From: Pseudanabaena sp. Salubria-1
Lineage (GTDB): Bacteria > Cyanobacteriota > Cyanobacteriia > Pseudanabaenales > Pseudanabaenaceae
Assembly (NCBI GenBank): GCA_023336205.1
Contig: JALQCR010000024.1
Coordinates: forward strand, 1-64,000
Reading direction: 5' to 3'
DNA: 64,000 bases
Below the pieces are notes generated by a model that saw nothing but the letters and a program-made list of their open reading frames with translations, ran no database searches and was not told the origin of the DNA. Position 1 is the first letter of the stretch; each line of letters opens with the position of its first letter. Made by a program: the position numbers and the translations under genes. This document shows positions 1 through 8,276 of this stretch, piece by piece.

Positions 1-84
1 CGCGCCCCCCCACCACCACCCCCCCCCACCCCCCCCACCCCCCCCCCCCCCCCCCCCTCCCCCCCCCCCCCCCCCCCCCCCCCC
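1..84. repeat. C-rich homopolymer block at window edge
   Basis: Almost pure C with a few A, G and T. It has no coding or structural meaning that I can see and resembles the G/C block at 22421-22561, so a sequencing or assembly artefact is the likeliest explanation. The stretch 85-209 behind it shows no gene. Confidence 0.6.
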
Positions 85-209
85 AAACGCCGTACTTTAC
101 TAGGCTGGGAAACGCTATAAGCCCCACACATTGATCTGAATATTCAATCCAAATAATTTTAATTTATTGGCATCTTAGAGAACTCCAAGGAAGAATGCTC
201 CCTGTAAAA

Positions 210-254
210 CCCAAAAATGTTGCAGCGGGCGTAGCCCGTCGCAACATTTTTGGG
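210..254. terminator. Long hairpin downstream of the TMEM175-like gene
   Basis: Arms cccaaaaatgttgc and gcaacatttttggg enclose a GC-rich core with gggcgtagccc. It lies just past the stop codon of the minus-strand gene at 278-982, so a transcription-terminator role is plausible. It belongs to the variable-arm palindrome family seen all over the window. Confidence 0.5.
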
Positions 255-277
255 ATCAATTATTTTGTGTAAGTCCC

Positions 278-982
278 TTAATTGATTTTGTTGTCTGGCT
301 GATTAAATTCGTGGGATTGATTGAAAATTGCATTCATTCTTAATGCTCCTGCAAGTGTAGCTAAACCGTAAAGGGCTAGACTCACAGAAATATTATAGAA
401 TGAAGCTTCAATCCCGATCGCATAGCTAAGTGGAACTAATAAAAATGTTTTTTGGACAGAGCGGACTAGTCTTCGATTCAGACTTTCATCAATCAAACGA
501 TTTTTTCGAGTTACATATTCCCAATCTAAATATTGAATTACTCCAGTAACGAAGAGATTAATGCCATAAAAAGTAGTTGCTGAACGATGAGAAAGGTTTT
601 CGCCTAACAATGATGCTGAAAAAGGAATTAATGAAATTGACATCAAAAATAATAGGTTAAGCCAAATATGAGCACGATCTGAGCCTGAAATATAATGCGA
701 CACTATTTGATGCTCAAACCACAGTAGCCCCAAGATCATAAAACTAAGAAAGTAAGTGAAAAACTTCGGGATAAGTGCAATAAGCTCCTGAGTCAATTCA
801 GCATCTGAACTCACATGAAATGTTTTAATATCTAGTACTAGCAGAGTTAATGCGATCGCAAAAAAAGCATCGACTAAAGCATCAATACGGTGATTGCTAA
901 TGTCAGCCCCTCCATTTTCTGAAGGAATAGTATTCCTTGAGCCTCTGAATAGATTGACAAAATTGAATGAGGGAAAACGCAT
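278..982 (-). CDS. TMEM175/DUF1211 family membrane protein
   Basis: A 234-residue integral membrane protein. After a hydrophilic N-terminus of about 30 residues, the first helix reads RIDALVDAFFAIALTLLVL. This matches the start of the prokaryotic TMEM175 (DUF1211) family, in which an R...FSD-type motif opens helix 1; here the motif is degenerate (ALVD). About five or six further hydrophobic segments follow. Family members are potassium-permeable channels, so a K+ leak role in the plasma membrane is possible, but the altered motif makes conduction uncertain. It is the last gene of a minus-strand run of envelope and stress-type genes. Confidence 0.75.
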   Translation of the reverse strand: MRFPSFNFVNLFRGSRNTIPSENGGADISNHRIDALVDAFFAIALTLLVLDIKTFHVSSDAELTQELIALIPKFFTYFLSFMILGLLWFEHQIVSHYISGSDRAHIWLNLLFLMSISLIPFSASLLGENLSHRSATTFYGINLFVTGVIQYLDWEYVTRKNRLIDESLNRRLVRSVQKTFLLVPLSYAIGIEASFYNISVSLALYGLATLAGALRMNAIFNQSHEFNQPDNKIN

Positions 983-1000
983 TTTCTATCACTAGGGGTT

Positions 1001-1096
1001 ATACCAATTCTCAAAAGTGTATCCATACTTTCGAGAATTAAAAATTAAATTCAGTAAGGTTTTGGGAGCCTCAAAATGACGTTGCCATTTTGAGGA
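1001..1096. repeat. Palindromic repeat pair, 'taccaattc' family
   Basis: An imperfect hairpin (taccaattctcaaaag...ctttcgagaatta) is followed by a second one (cctcaaaatg...cattttgagg, 1070-1096). Related hairpins occur at 1653-1750, 50533-50640 and 57268-57368. Confidence 0.6.
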
Positions 1097-1102
1097 TTGG
1101 GA

Positions 1103-1612
1103 TTATTTTCTACCAAACCATTTAGCCGCGATCGCACCCAACGCAGCTCCCACGAGAGGATTACTCAGGAATTTTACAAGTGCAGGTTGAATTGCTAAAA
1201 CTTCTTGAAAAATATCAGGATGAGAATGATAAGCAAAACCAGCCAATTTAGCTACATCATCGGAGGTCATACGGCTAGGATTATGGCTCGACAATCCCAA
1301 CTGCTGTTCAAGAGCACGCTCACTCAGACCACGCTTTTTCAGATGTTTGAAGAATTCTCTAGCTACGTCATCTCTTTGGTTGGGTTGAATCTCTGCTACC
1401 GCCTTTTGTAATTCTGGCTCCATCTCTGCTGAAGTAATACGATCTTTCTGAAAGAGATCGCCAAATAAATTACGACGTTCTTCTCGGGAAGATCTTTGGG
1501 CAAAATCATCAAAGTTTTGATGATTTTCTGACTCTTCAGGGAGAATTTCTTTGTTTCCCTCTGCCAAATCTTTCATGACTTGGTTTTTATATTCATCACT
1601 AGTATTTGGCAT
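1103..1612 (-). CDS. Conserved hypothetical protein, soluble with hydrophobic tail
   Basis: I do not recognise the family. The reading frame is open upstream to 1711, but the start chosen is the ATG at 1612 (MPNTSDEYK). It has the AACTATG context shared by neighbouring genes, and the upstream extension is encoded by palindromic repeat DNA. The product is about 169 residues: an acidic Glu/Gln-rich N-terminal half, a basic helical middle (FFKHLKKRGLSERALEQQLG) and a C-terminal small-residue segment (LVGAALGAIAAKWFGRK) that could insert in or lie on a membrane. It sits among stress- or envelope-type genes, which suggests but does not show a similar role. Confidence 0.6.
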   Translation of the reverse strand: MPNTSDEYKNQVMKDLAEGNKEILPEESENHQNFDDFAQRSSREERRNLFGDLFQKDRITSAEMEPELQKAVAEIQPNQRDDVAREFFKHLKKRGLSERALEQQLGLSSHNPSRMTSDDVAKLAGFAYHSHPDIFQEVLAIQPALVKFLSNPLVGAALGAIAAKWFGRK

Positions 1613-1652
1613 AGTTATTACGTTGATAAAGGATTCAAAAGGACTAATACCT

Positions 1653-1750
1653 ATTCTCAAAATGGCAACACCATTTTGAGAATCCAAAAACCTTTCTGGG
1701 TTTAATACCAATTCTCGAAAATGTAGCTATACTTTCGAGAATTGGTATTA
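1653..1750. repeat. Two palindromes between small genes
   Basis: 1653-1683 pairs attctcaaaatgg with ccattttgagaat. 1703-1750 pairs taataccaattctcgaaa with tttcgagaattggtatta. They occupy the spacer between two minus-strand genes and belong to the same family as 1001-1096. Confidence 0.65.
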
Positions 1751-1759
1751 AGACTTATT

Positions 1760-2059
1760 TTAAGTAGTGCCTGCTCTGTCCCAAGCATCACGAACTGCAT
1801 CTATAACCTTGATCCAAGCTAATCCTGTCCCAGCTTTTTGGGCTAAAATTGCTTCATAGTCTAGTTTGAGTTCAGCTTCAGCTTCATCAAAGCTCTTGCC
1901 AAGATAGCGATCGTAGCCTTCATGTCCCGTTTGATAAGCGGGTTGATAGTCTGCATAGGGAGTTTTTTTATCAATGTATGGACGACTACCATGATTCTCT
2001 TGCCAATAAGCATCAAAGGAATCATTAGGATTAATGGAAGTTGTGCTTTGATTATCCAT
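1760..2059 (-). CDS. Small acidic hypothetical protein
   Basis: About 99 residues starting at MDNQSTT. The open frame extends to 2086, but ATG 2059 has the AACTATG context and a GAGA element just upstream. The sequence is rich in Tyr, Asp and Glu (YADYQPAYQTGHEGYDRYLG) and ends with an amphipathic helix containing AVRDAWDRAG. There is no signal peptide and no membrane segment. I cannot name the family. Its neighbours point to a general stress or desiccation locus. Confidence 0.6.
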   Translation of the reverse strand: MDNQSTTSINPNDSFDAYWQENHGSRPYIDKKTPYADYQPAYQTGHEGYDRYLGKSFDEAEAELKLDYEAILAQKAGTGLAWIKVIDAVRDAWDRAGTT

Positions 2060-2159
2060 AGTTATCTCAAGTAAAAAATCAATCAAGATCGATCAGTGGG
2101 CGGCGCTTTGTACAGGACATTAATTCTTCTTACAGAGTTTTGATCTCAAACCCGAACCA

Positions 2160-2205
2160 ACGAATTTTTGAAAACATAGCTTTGCAATGTTTTCAAAAAT
2201 TCGTC
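2160..2205. repeat. Palindrome adjacent to IS1 copy
   Basis: acgaatttttgaaaacat pairs with atgttttcaaaaattcgt around a short loop. It lies a few bases left of the IS1 insertion, in the spacer that the element entered. Confidence 0.6.
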
Positions 2206-2217
2206 TTGGCTCGTTTG

Positions 2218-3035
2218 GGTAGTCCTAAAAAGGAAAGGACGCACACGGAGGTAAAGAATCGTTGTAATGATGAATAAAATTCCAAATGGCTCCAATGTGA
2301 TTTTCCAATTTCTTAGAAAAAGATAAGGTCTTTCTAACTAGTCTTGATACTCGTTGACGTAACGTACAGTTGAATCTCTCAATATAGTTGGTCTTTCCCG
2401 TTTCTTTCCCGACAGCCCTATGACGTTTGCTGGGCAGGACAACTGGATAAGACGAATAGAAGTCAGTATAAATAACCGCACATTGGCGATAGACGCTAGG
2501 CAACGATTCCCATAACTTCTGAGCTGATTCACCAGTGCGATCGCCTATATAACAACCGACAATTTCACGAGTCTCGGCATCAATGGCAAGCCATACCCAC
2601 TGTTTATTGCCTTTGTCGTCCACAAAAGACCACAATTCATCCATCTGTATGGTCAAACGGCGTTTTGGTTTTGGTTCTACCTCCACCTGCTGAGGAACGT
2701 TTTCATATTTATGATTGACGTAACTTTGCAACCATCTCTCTGAGACCTTGAGGACTCTGGCAATTCCAGCTAGTGGGATTTTTTCTAGTAGTAGTTTCTC
2801 AAGAAGGTCATAAGTGTCTTGGGTACGCTCTGAAACTCTCTGCCACTGTGGATTTTCTACAAATTGACGACCACAGTCCCGACATTTATAATTTTGTTTT
2901 CCATGTCGTGTACTGCCGTTTTTTACAACGGATACGGACTGGCAGGATGGACAGGATGGCCTTGCTTCTGACATTACTTTACTTTGTATCAACTATCTGG
3001 ATATTTTCCTACATCCTTTCCTTTTTAGGACTACC
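2218..3035 (-). mobile_element. IS1-family insertion sequence, copy 1 (complete)
   Basis: 818 bp bounded by inverted ends beginning GGTAGTCCTAAAAAGGAAAGGA-like sequence. The flanks carry a perfect 8-bp target duplication, ctcgtttg, at 2210-2217 and 3036-3043, so it is a simple insertion into intergenic DNA. A second copy of the same length, encoding an identical transposase, lies at 45470-46287. Confidence 0.93.
2225..2974 (-). CDS. IS1-family transposase
   Basis: A single-frame IS1-type transposase of about 249 residues. The N-terminal zinc-finger-like region has CPSCQS and CRDCGR, followed by a helix-turn-helix region (IPLAGIARVLKVSERWLQSYV). The DDE catalytic core has MDELWSFVDD, YTDFYSSY and NYIERFN. 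The ATG at 2974 (MSEARPSCPS) is chosen over an upstream TTG. The protein is identical to that of the copy at 45531-46280, and the frame is intact, so the element could be active. Confidence 0.92.
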   Translation of the reverse strand: MSEARPSCPSCQSVSVVKNGSTRHGKQNYKCRDCGRQFVENPQWQRVSERTQDTYDLLEKLLLEKIPLAGIARVLKVSERWLQSYVNHKYENVPQQVEVEPKPKRRLTIQMDELWSFVDDKGNKQWVWLAIDAETREIVGCYIGDRTGESAQKLWESLPSVYRQCAVIYTDFYSSYPVVLPSKRHRAVGKETGKTNYIERFNCTLRQRVSRLVRKTLSFSKKLENHIGAIWNFIHHYNDSLPPCASFPF

Positions 3036-3067
3036 CTCGTTTGATCGAGAATTGCTGTAAAACTTGC

Positions 3068-3505
3068 TTAGCTAGCCTGTTGATAATCAATTTGCTGGGA
3101 ATGAGTACCATATCGAGCAGTTAAAATTAACTTCTTATCAGGGGCATAGATTAAAACAGTTAGGTCTTGGCTAGGGAAATTGTGTCGAAAACCTTGGACT
3201 AATGATTTAGTTAAAGCTTTTACTTCAGTTGGTAAAACTTTAGGCGAAATTACGACTCCTAGCTTATTGCGATCGCGCACATAAGCATCCTTAATCAAGC
3301 CTTTACCAGTCTTGATCACCCAATCACCAAAATTCTGACCTGCGGCAGAATTACCGCGTTCTAATTTACCATACTCCGAATTCTGATTCGTCATTACTGG
3401 ATTAGAAGTTTTAGTTTGAGAAGCTCCACAAGCGCTTGTAAAGGTTAAAAGCACCATTAGAGCTAAGACTAATAATGTTTTCCGAACATAATGAAAAATG
3501 TTCAT
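3068..3505 (-). CDS. Putative secreted lipoprotein, unknown function
   Basis: The start is taken at MNIFHYV (ATG 3505, AACTATG context) rather than five codons upstream. A basic N-terminus and a hydrophobic stretch (TLLVLALMVLLTF) lead to TSAC, a plausible lipobox cysteine, so the mature protein is probably a lipoprotein. The remaining roughly 115 residues carry a mixed alpha/beta pattern (TVLIYAPDKKLILTARYG at the end). I do not recognise the family. It lies upstream of the holin-like and Pmp3-like genes in neither sense operon nor overlap, separated by about 70 bp. Confidence 0.6.
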   Translation of the reverse strand: MNIFHYVRKTLLVLALMVLLTFTSACGASQTKTSNPVMTNQNSEYGKLERGNSAAGQNFGDWVIKTGKGLIKDAYVRDRNKLGVVISPKVLPTEVKALTKSLVQGFRHNFPSQDLTVLIYAPDKKLILTARYGTHSQQIDYQQAS

Positions 3506-3577
3506 AGTTTTTCTTTGCATAGTTTAGAACTCACGCCTAAGGGTCTATAGGGGGAATTTATGACTTTTTTCTACCAC

Positions 3578-3931
3578 TTAGCCGACTCCTTTCTCAGCAA
3601 AGTATTTATTCAAGAATGTACTCACAAAAGATAGAACAATCGGAGCCAAAATTAAGGCTAAGAGTCCGTTCATCGTAAATCCAGGAACGATAATCGAAGC
3701 CAACCAGAGTAATATTCCATTTACCACAAACGAAAATAATCCTAAAGTAATAAAGGTAAGGGGTAGAGACAGAAGTTTAACAACTGGTCCAATAAAGGCA
3801 TTGACAAACCCAATTACGATCGCAGCGATTAATGCCGCTGGGAAGTTCGCAATATCTACACCTGGTACAACCATATCGACTACTAGAAGGCCTAGAGCCG
3901 TTGCCACTATCGTTACAAAGTATCCAACCAT
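3578..3931 (-). CDS. Phage-holin-family / YvlD-like membrane protein
   Basis: 117 residues forming four hydrophobic segments. It has the pattern of the phage holin superfamily IV / YvlD family: VDMVVPGVDIANFPAALIAA, then NAFIGPVVKLLSLPLTFITLG, then VNGILLWLAS and a final FVSTFLNKYF. Despite the family name these are ordinary bacterial inner-membrane proteins, often stress-regulated. Nothing phage-like lies nearby. The start ATG at 3931 has a gga element upstream (caggagaaaa). Confidence 0.8.
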   Translation of the reverse strand: MVGYFVTIVATALGLLVVDMVVPGVDIANFPAALIAAIVIGFVNAFIGPVVKLLSLPLTFITLGLFSFVVNGILLWLASIIVPGFTMNGLLALILAPIVLSFVSTFLNKYFAEKGVG

Positions 3932-3983
3932 ATTTTTTCTCCTGAGTTATAGACAGAGCGTTATGCCGCAATCATTCTTTTGT

Positions 3984-4151
3984 TTATGTTTCTTGCTGTT
4001 TAGAGATTGCCCAGACAGCATGAATAATACCTGGAACCCAACCTAGTAGAGTTAGCCCAATATTGATTAATAAAGTAGAACTGAAGCCGTAGGTAAGGAA
4101 AACCCCAAGGGGTGGAAGAAGAATTCCGATAATAATTTGAATTAGTTTCAT
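3984..4151 (-). CDS. YqaE/Pmp3 family membrane protein
   Basis: A 55-residue proteolipid of the UPF0057 (YqaE/Pmp3) family. Two membrane helices are seen: LIQIIIGILLPPLGVFLTYG with the family's LPPLGVF motif, and NIGLTLLGWVPGIIHAVWAI with the LGWVPGIIHA motif. Pmp3-type proteins affect membrane potential and salt or cold tolerance. The longer open frame to 4268 is not supported. ATG 4151 has a purine-rich stretch upstream and the AACTATG context. Confidence 0.85.
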   Translation of the reverse strand: MKLIQIIIGILLPPLGVFLTYGFSSTLLINIGLTLLGWVPGIIHAVWAISKQQET

Positions 4152-4304
4152 AGTTGCCTGCTCTCTGCAATGAAATGCAAATAATCTGATTGATCGATTC
4201 CAACACCTTGGGCTCAAAGTAGAACCAATATTTTTATTAAAAGTGCTGCTTTTCGTCATTTTTAACAAAAATATTGTGGTTCTGCTGATTACAAGTTGCT
4301 GGTA

Positions 4305-4350
4305 ATTGATTTAGTAGTGGTAATTCATGAATTACCACTACTAAATCAAT
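4305..4350. repeat. Perfect 46-bp palindrome with attcatgaat centre
   Basis: Left half attgatttagtagtggtaa, then a central attcatgaat, then the exact complement. It includes the stop codon (4346-4348) of the coiled-coil gene. Related centres occur near 5160 and 36408. Confidence 0.75.
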
Positions 4351-5113
4351 GCTTAACGCCAATGCCCTTACTTTCCCAAAGGTCTTGTAATTGCTGTTTA
4401 ACTTCTTTCTCTTTACGAGCAGCAGCTGAACCAAGCCCACCGATATTGGTCTCAATATCGATAACTTTTTGTTGCAAAGGCGTGGTATCAACTACTTCTG
4501 CTTCAGTCTTTTGCTGGTTATACCAAGTTTTAGCATTTTCCCATTGTTGTCTAATCTCGTCATAGCGATCGCCATAACGAATGGCAAGTTTTTTATCTAA
4601 AGTGGCAAGTTGAGCTTTGAGCTTGAGATATTGTTCTTGCAGAATTCCCGACTCATGATGTTCTTGAACAGTATCGACCGCTAGATTAATCGCTGCTGAT
4701 TCGTCATCAATCAGATTATTCGATTCGGAGGCTTTAATATCAATCAGAATTTCACTACTTTCGCGATCCAATTGCTCCTGCTGCCAATCCAATTGAGATT
4801 GAATCTCTAACAGTTTCGCTCGGCGTTGATTGAGTGCTTGTTGTCGATGATAAGTGCTTCCTTCGATGGCTCCTTCAATAGAAGCTGTAATTTTCTCAGC
4901 GTTGTCCTTTCCACCTCCTCTCAAGTCAGCTATTATCGTAGAAATAGCATCTTTGACAATCAAACCAATCTCATCACTGCCTTCTTTTAGCTCAGCTACT
5001 GTCTGTCCGACAGCATCTTTGACAATTTTGCGAATGTGTTCAGCTCGAATCTGACCCTCTCCCTTTGCTTTGTTGAGATTGGTTGTAATCTTTTCTTTAA
5101 CTGGATTAGGCAT
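4346..5113 (-). CDS. Coiled-coil hypothetical protein
   Basis: About 255 residues from MPNPVKEKI (ATG 5113, AACTATG context); the upstream frame to 5179 is repeat DNA. The N-terminal ~100 residues hold two similar amphipathic repeats (HIRKIVKDAVGQTVAELKEG and GLIVKDAISTIIADLRGG). This is followed by long heptad-rich helices with many Gln, Glu and Lys, then a Gly-rich turn (ETNIGGLGSAAARK). There is no signal peptide. It resembles cyanobacterial coiled-coil proteins of unknown function; I do not assign a family with confidence. Confidence 0.6.
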   Translation of the reverse strand: MPNPVKEKITTNLNKAKGEGQIRAEHIRKIVKDAVGQTVAELKEGSDEIGLIVKDAISTIIADLRGGGKDNAEKITASIEGAIEGSTYHRQQALNQRRAKLLEIQSQLDWQQEQLDRESSEILIDIKASESNNLIDDESAAINLAVDTVQEHHESGILQEQYLKLKAQLATLDKKLAIRYGDRYDEIRQQWENAKTWYNQQKTEAEVVDTTPLQQKVIDIETNIGGLGSAAARKEKEVKQQLQDLWESKGIGVKH

Positions 5114-5147
5114 AGTTAATGTTTCCCATTTTATATAAGAATTTTGT

Positions 5148-5184
5148 AGTAGAGGCAATTCATGAATTTCATAAATCACCTCTA
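5148..5184. repeat. Imperfect palindrome, attcatgaat centre
   Basis: gtagaggcaattcatgaat pairs imperfectly with atttcataaatcacctctac. It is the same type of palindrome as 4305-4350 and 36371-36462 and lies between two minus-strand genes. Confidence 0.5.
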
Positions 5185-5194
5185 CAGCTACTGC

Positions 5195-5989
5195 TTACCA
5201 TAAACCTCTAACGGGAGCTGGAGGCTCATTTGTGGTTGGAGTAGTGGGCACTTCACTGGGCTGACTAGTAGTGACATTTAAAATGGGACCAACCAAAGCC
5301 AGTACCTCATCTTTGGTTGCATAACCGTCAAAAGCATCCAAATTAAATGGAATTGGAGAATCAGAGCGATTCTCGTTATAGATCACTTCACTAGAACTAG
5401 CATTAGTCGCAATCCAAGGACGGACATCCGCTCCTAAGAGCATTTGGCGTAAAAATCTTATGCCAGCTGCATGACGAGCTTCAACGCTATGGATTTCCAA
5501 TGCTGCAGCTAAAATCGGTTTCCCTGCATCACCTGCTGCAAGCAAATTTTGAACCTGTCCTTTATAAGCAGCCACACCTAGATCTTCCACATATTGACCT
5601 GCTAATAGAAAATCGGTAGGATTGGCAAAAGGGTCGCGCCCTAAGATCGCACTATAGTTGGGATTTGCAGGAATTTTAATTGCTTCAGGCTGACCACCTA
5701 TAGAACGTAATGCAGCCGAAAGATCAGTTACATGTTTAGCTTCATCTTCGCCATAAGAAGCGATCGCATCCTTCGCCATTTGAGGTGCTGAGACTAAACC
5801 TCCATTTATAGCCGCATCAGCCGCACGGCGGTAAAAATCTGCTTCGAGCTTTTCTAAGGTGAGTGCATATTCTGCTACTTCTCTAGGGCTTAGCACTGCA
5901 CCCTGAGCATAAGCTGGCGCTGGTGGACTGAAGAACATGAATAAAAATAGTAAAGGAATAAGCACCAAGCTAAGCTTGATAGGGCGCAT
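5195..5989 (-). CDS. Secreted ferritin-like domain protein
   Basis: The product is about 264 residues if read from MRPIKLSLV (ATG 5989); two in-frame starts lie further upstream (to 6046). A signal peptide ending in APAYAQG leads to a ferritin-like four-helix domain with ALTLEKLEADFYRRA, GEDEAKHVTDL, YVEDLGVAAYKG and HSVEARHAAGIRFL. These Glu/His positions correspond to the di-iron ligands of the ferritin-like (DUF4439/ferritin_2) group. The Pro/Thr-rich C-terminus is probably disordered. It is paired with a second ferritin-like gene at 6132-6857. Possible roles are metal binding or redox protection outside the cytoplasm. Confidence 0.8.
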   Translation of the reverse strand: MRPIKLSLVLIPLLFLFMFFSPPAPAYAQGAVLSPREVAEYALTLEKLEADFYRRAADAAINGGLVSAPQMAKDAIASYGEDEAKHVTDLSAALRSIGGQPEAIKIPANPNYSAILGRDPFANPTDFLLAGQYVEDLGVAAYKGQVQNLLAAGDAGKPILAAALEIHSVEARHAAGIRFLRQMLLGADVRPWIATNASSSEVIYNENRSDSPIPFNLDAFDGYATKDEVLALVGPILNVTTSQPSEVPTTPTTNEPPAPVRGLW

Positions 5990-6131
5990 GGCTCCACAAG
6001 CTAGGTTCTTAAGGCTCATTCTAAAAGTGACGTAGTAAGATGTCATATCGTCTGCGACCTTCTGTATGAATATATTGCAACTGTATTTGGAAGTGAATAA
6101 TTTGAGAGTTAACGCATGAGTAGCTCTTTAG

Positions 6132-6857
6132 TTAAGCAACTAGAGAACCGCCAATAGGATTGTTGAGTATATTTAGCGAACCAACAATGGCAACAATCTG
6201 TTTAGGAGTATATAGTTCGTCATAAGCTCGTCCTTTAAATGGATTGAGCGAAGAATTTAGATTGGCATCATTAATAAGGCGATCGCTGTCAGGTTCTGTG
6301 GTTGGTTTACCGAGTAAAGCGCGAACACCAGCCGCGTGTCGGGCTTCTACAGAGACGATTGAACCAGCTGCTAGTATGAAGGTAGGATTAGTGAGACTTG
6401 GCCCAGCGCCATTATAAGCATGAACACCAACATCTTCTAGGGTGACGGCAGTATTCAAAATACTATCGCGACTAGAAAGAACGTTATTGAGGGTGGATTG
6501 GTTAAAACTTAAATCTTGAGTAGCAAATAGAACTTGGTCAGCTAAAACGCTGCGTAAAAATGTGACATGGGCAGCTTCTTGACCACCCAAATATCGCATA
6601 TACTCCATTTCTTTGCTGTTGGTAATTTTGCCAGAGCTGACAACTGCTGCGTAAAAAGCAGCTTCAAGTTCTTCCAATAGTAAGGCAAAGTTGAGAATAC
6701 CGATGTCATTAGCATTAAATGTGAGAGTCTTTCCACGGCTATTTGTCTGGGCATTAATTGCTCTAGGCATAACTGCGATCGTTAGAGCGCCAAGCCCATA
6801 AATCCCCCATTTGATTAGGGAACGCCGTGATGTAGAAGGTAGTTTCCTACTGTTCAT
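6132..6857 (-). CDS. Tat-exported ferritin-like domain protein
   Basis: 241 residues. The N-terminus STSRRSLIKWGIYGLGALTI is a textbook twin-arginine signal, with cleavage near INAQT, so the protein is exported folded, probably with metal bound. The ferritin_2-type domain shows FALLLEELEAAFYAAV, GGQEAAHVTFLRSVL, LEDVGVHAYNGA and SVEARHAAGVRALL. It is a distant paralogue of the next gene downstream (5195-5989) in the same orientation, about 140 bp away. The different export route from its Sec-type neighbour is notable. Confidence 0.85.
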   Translation of the reverse strand: MNSRKLPSTSRRSLIKWGIYGLGALTIAVMPRAINAQTNSRGKTLTFNANDIGILNFALLLEELEAAFYAAVVSSGKITNSKEMEYMRYLGGQEAAHVTFLRSVLADQVLFATQDLSFNQSTLNNVLSSRDSILNTAVTLEDVGVHAYNGAGPSLTNPTFILAAGSIVSVEARHAAGVRALLGKPTTEPDSDRLINDANLNSSLNPFKGRAYDELYTPKQIVAIVGSLNILNNPIGGSLVA

Positions 6858-7191
6858 GTATTAAGATCTCCTAAATAATGACACATACAATTTACGTACT
6901 CAAACTTATCGTTACAGATAGATGTTTGACATAATGTATATCCAGATGTTTAAGAATGATCGAACTGCTTGATTTGTATGAGAATGTCGTAAATCTTTAT
7001 CAATAATCTAAAAATTAGAATTAAAATTGATACTATCGAAGCACTAGTGCTAAAGAGATAAGGATAGGCGGCGCAAAGCGCCGCCTATCCTTATCTCTTT
7101 AGATTAAGAATACTGTCGAAGCAACTAGATAAAAGCAATTGTAGGTCTGTTTTGATAATTGATATTAATACTGAAGAAGCAGACAAAGATC
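6858..7191. other. Intergenic stretch with one large hairpin
   Basis: No gene is seen. The main feature is a perfect 53-bp hairpin at 7050-7102 (ctaaagagataaggatagg around ggcgcaaagcgcc). It is flanked by a short direct repeat: atactatcgaagcactag on one side and atactgtcgaagcaactag on the other. The promoter of the Tat ferritin gene must lie at its left end. Confidence 0.6.
7050..7102. repeat. Large variable-arm hairpin
   Basis: Perfect pairing across the whole element with core ggcggcgcaaagcgccgcc. It is a member of the window-wide palindrome family. Confidence 0.75.
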
Positions 7192-8276
7192 GCCAATTCA
7201 AGGATGAAATGCAACACCTAGAGATCTTTGCGTAAAGGGACTCATAAGGATATTCTGATATTAATCACAATAATTAGGATACCCTCATGAGCTTTGTCCA
7301 TCTTACCACCACAGAAAGAAGTGAACTGTATAAACTAAGAGTAATTGAGCAATTATCTGTATCAGAGATAGGTCGTCGCTTGAAGCGAAACAAAAGTACG
7401 ATTTCAAGAGAGTTATCGCGCAATACAGACGAGCGACAGATTGGCTATTTGCCAGATACTGCGGTTGCCCTGATGAAAGCAAGACGGAAACAAGCAAAGG
7501 TAAGATTTCAGAGCATCAGTGCTGAGACGATCGCCGAAGTCAAACAACGGTTAGAGCAACACCACAGCCCAGAGCAACTAGCAGGGAGAATGGAAAGGGA
7601 GGGGCTAGGTAAAATCAGCTATGAGACGATTTATCTGATGATCTATGCAAACCATCAAGAGATGGGAATATATCAACAATATCTGAGGCAGAAGCAAAAG
7701 CAACGAAGGCGCAAAGGTCGCCATCAGAAGCGAGGTGGCATTCCCAATAGGGTAGGGATAGAGAATCGACCGAAGATTGCAGATTTAAAAACAGAGATTG
7801 GACATTGGGAAAGTGATACGGTAATCGGGTGCAACCACACAGGTATCGTAGTTACGCATGTTGATAAAGCATCGAAGTATTTACTTGCTGGACTAGCTAA
7901 GAACAAGACGATGGATGAGATAAACAGAGTGACATTCAATCTATTTGAGCCTATAGAATCAACATCTCGAAAGACAATGACCTTTGATAATGGAAGAGAA
8001 TTCTGTGGGCATGAGAAGCTATCTGAAAGATTGAAACTAGAGACCTTCTTTGCGAATCCATATCATTCATGGGAACGTGGATTGAATGAACACACCAATG
8101 GATTAATTAGAGAGTTCTATCCCAAAAGTACAAACTTTAAAATCGTGAAAGAAGAGGACTTTCAGAAGGCAGTGAATTTGATCAATCACAGACCCAGAAA
8201 ATCACTTGACTATCGTACTCCTTACGAAGTATTCTTTGCTTCATCAGAACCCGTTGCATTTCATCCTTGAATTGGC
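7192..8276 (+). mobile_element. IS30-family insertion sequence
   Basis: About 1085 bp with 24-bp perfect inverted ends (gccaattcaaggatgaaatg...). The right end cuts off the 3' end of the leucine-rich-repeat gene. No clear target duplication is seen, so an adjacent deletion may have followed the insertion. Confidence 0.88.
7287..8270 (+). CDS. IS30-family transposase
   Basis: 327 residues, full length for IS30. The N-terminal helix-turn-helix reads LSVSEIGRRLKRNKSTISRE. The DDE core has GHWESDTVIG (first Asp), MTFDNGREF (second Asp) and NEHTNGLIREFYPK (Glu). The basic linker KQKQRRRKGRHQKRGGIPNR is typical. The frame is intact and fills the element between its inverted repeats. Confidence 0.93.
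   Translation: MSFVHLTTTERSELYKLRVIEQLSVSEIGRRLKRNKSTISRELSRNTDERQIGYLPDTAVALMKARRKQAKVRFQSISAETIAEVKQRLEQHHSPEQLAGRMEREGLGKISYETIYLMIYANHQEMGIYQQYLRQKQKQRRRKGRHQKRGGIPNRVGIENRPKIADLKTEIGHWESDTVIGCNHTGIVVTHVDKASKYLLAGLAKNKTMDEINRVTFNLFEPIESTSRKTMTFDNGREFCGHEKLSERLKLETFFANPYHSWERGLNEHTNGLIREFYPKSTNFKIVKEEDFQKAVNLINHRPRKSLDYRTPYEVFFASSEPVAFHP

Noticed and set aside
3578..3931. Holin-family protein as sign of a prophage
   Set aside because: The YvlD/holin-IV family is a chromosomal membrane protein family and no lysin, tail or integrase gene is nearby.
7192..8276. Target-site duplication for IS30
   Set aside because: Left and right flanks do not match at 2-4 bp for either possible boundary, so none is claimed.
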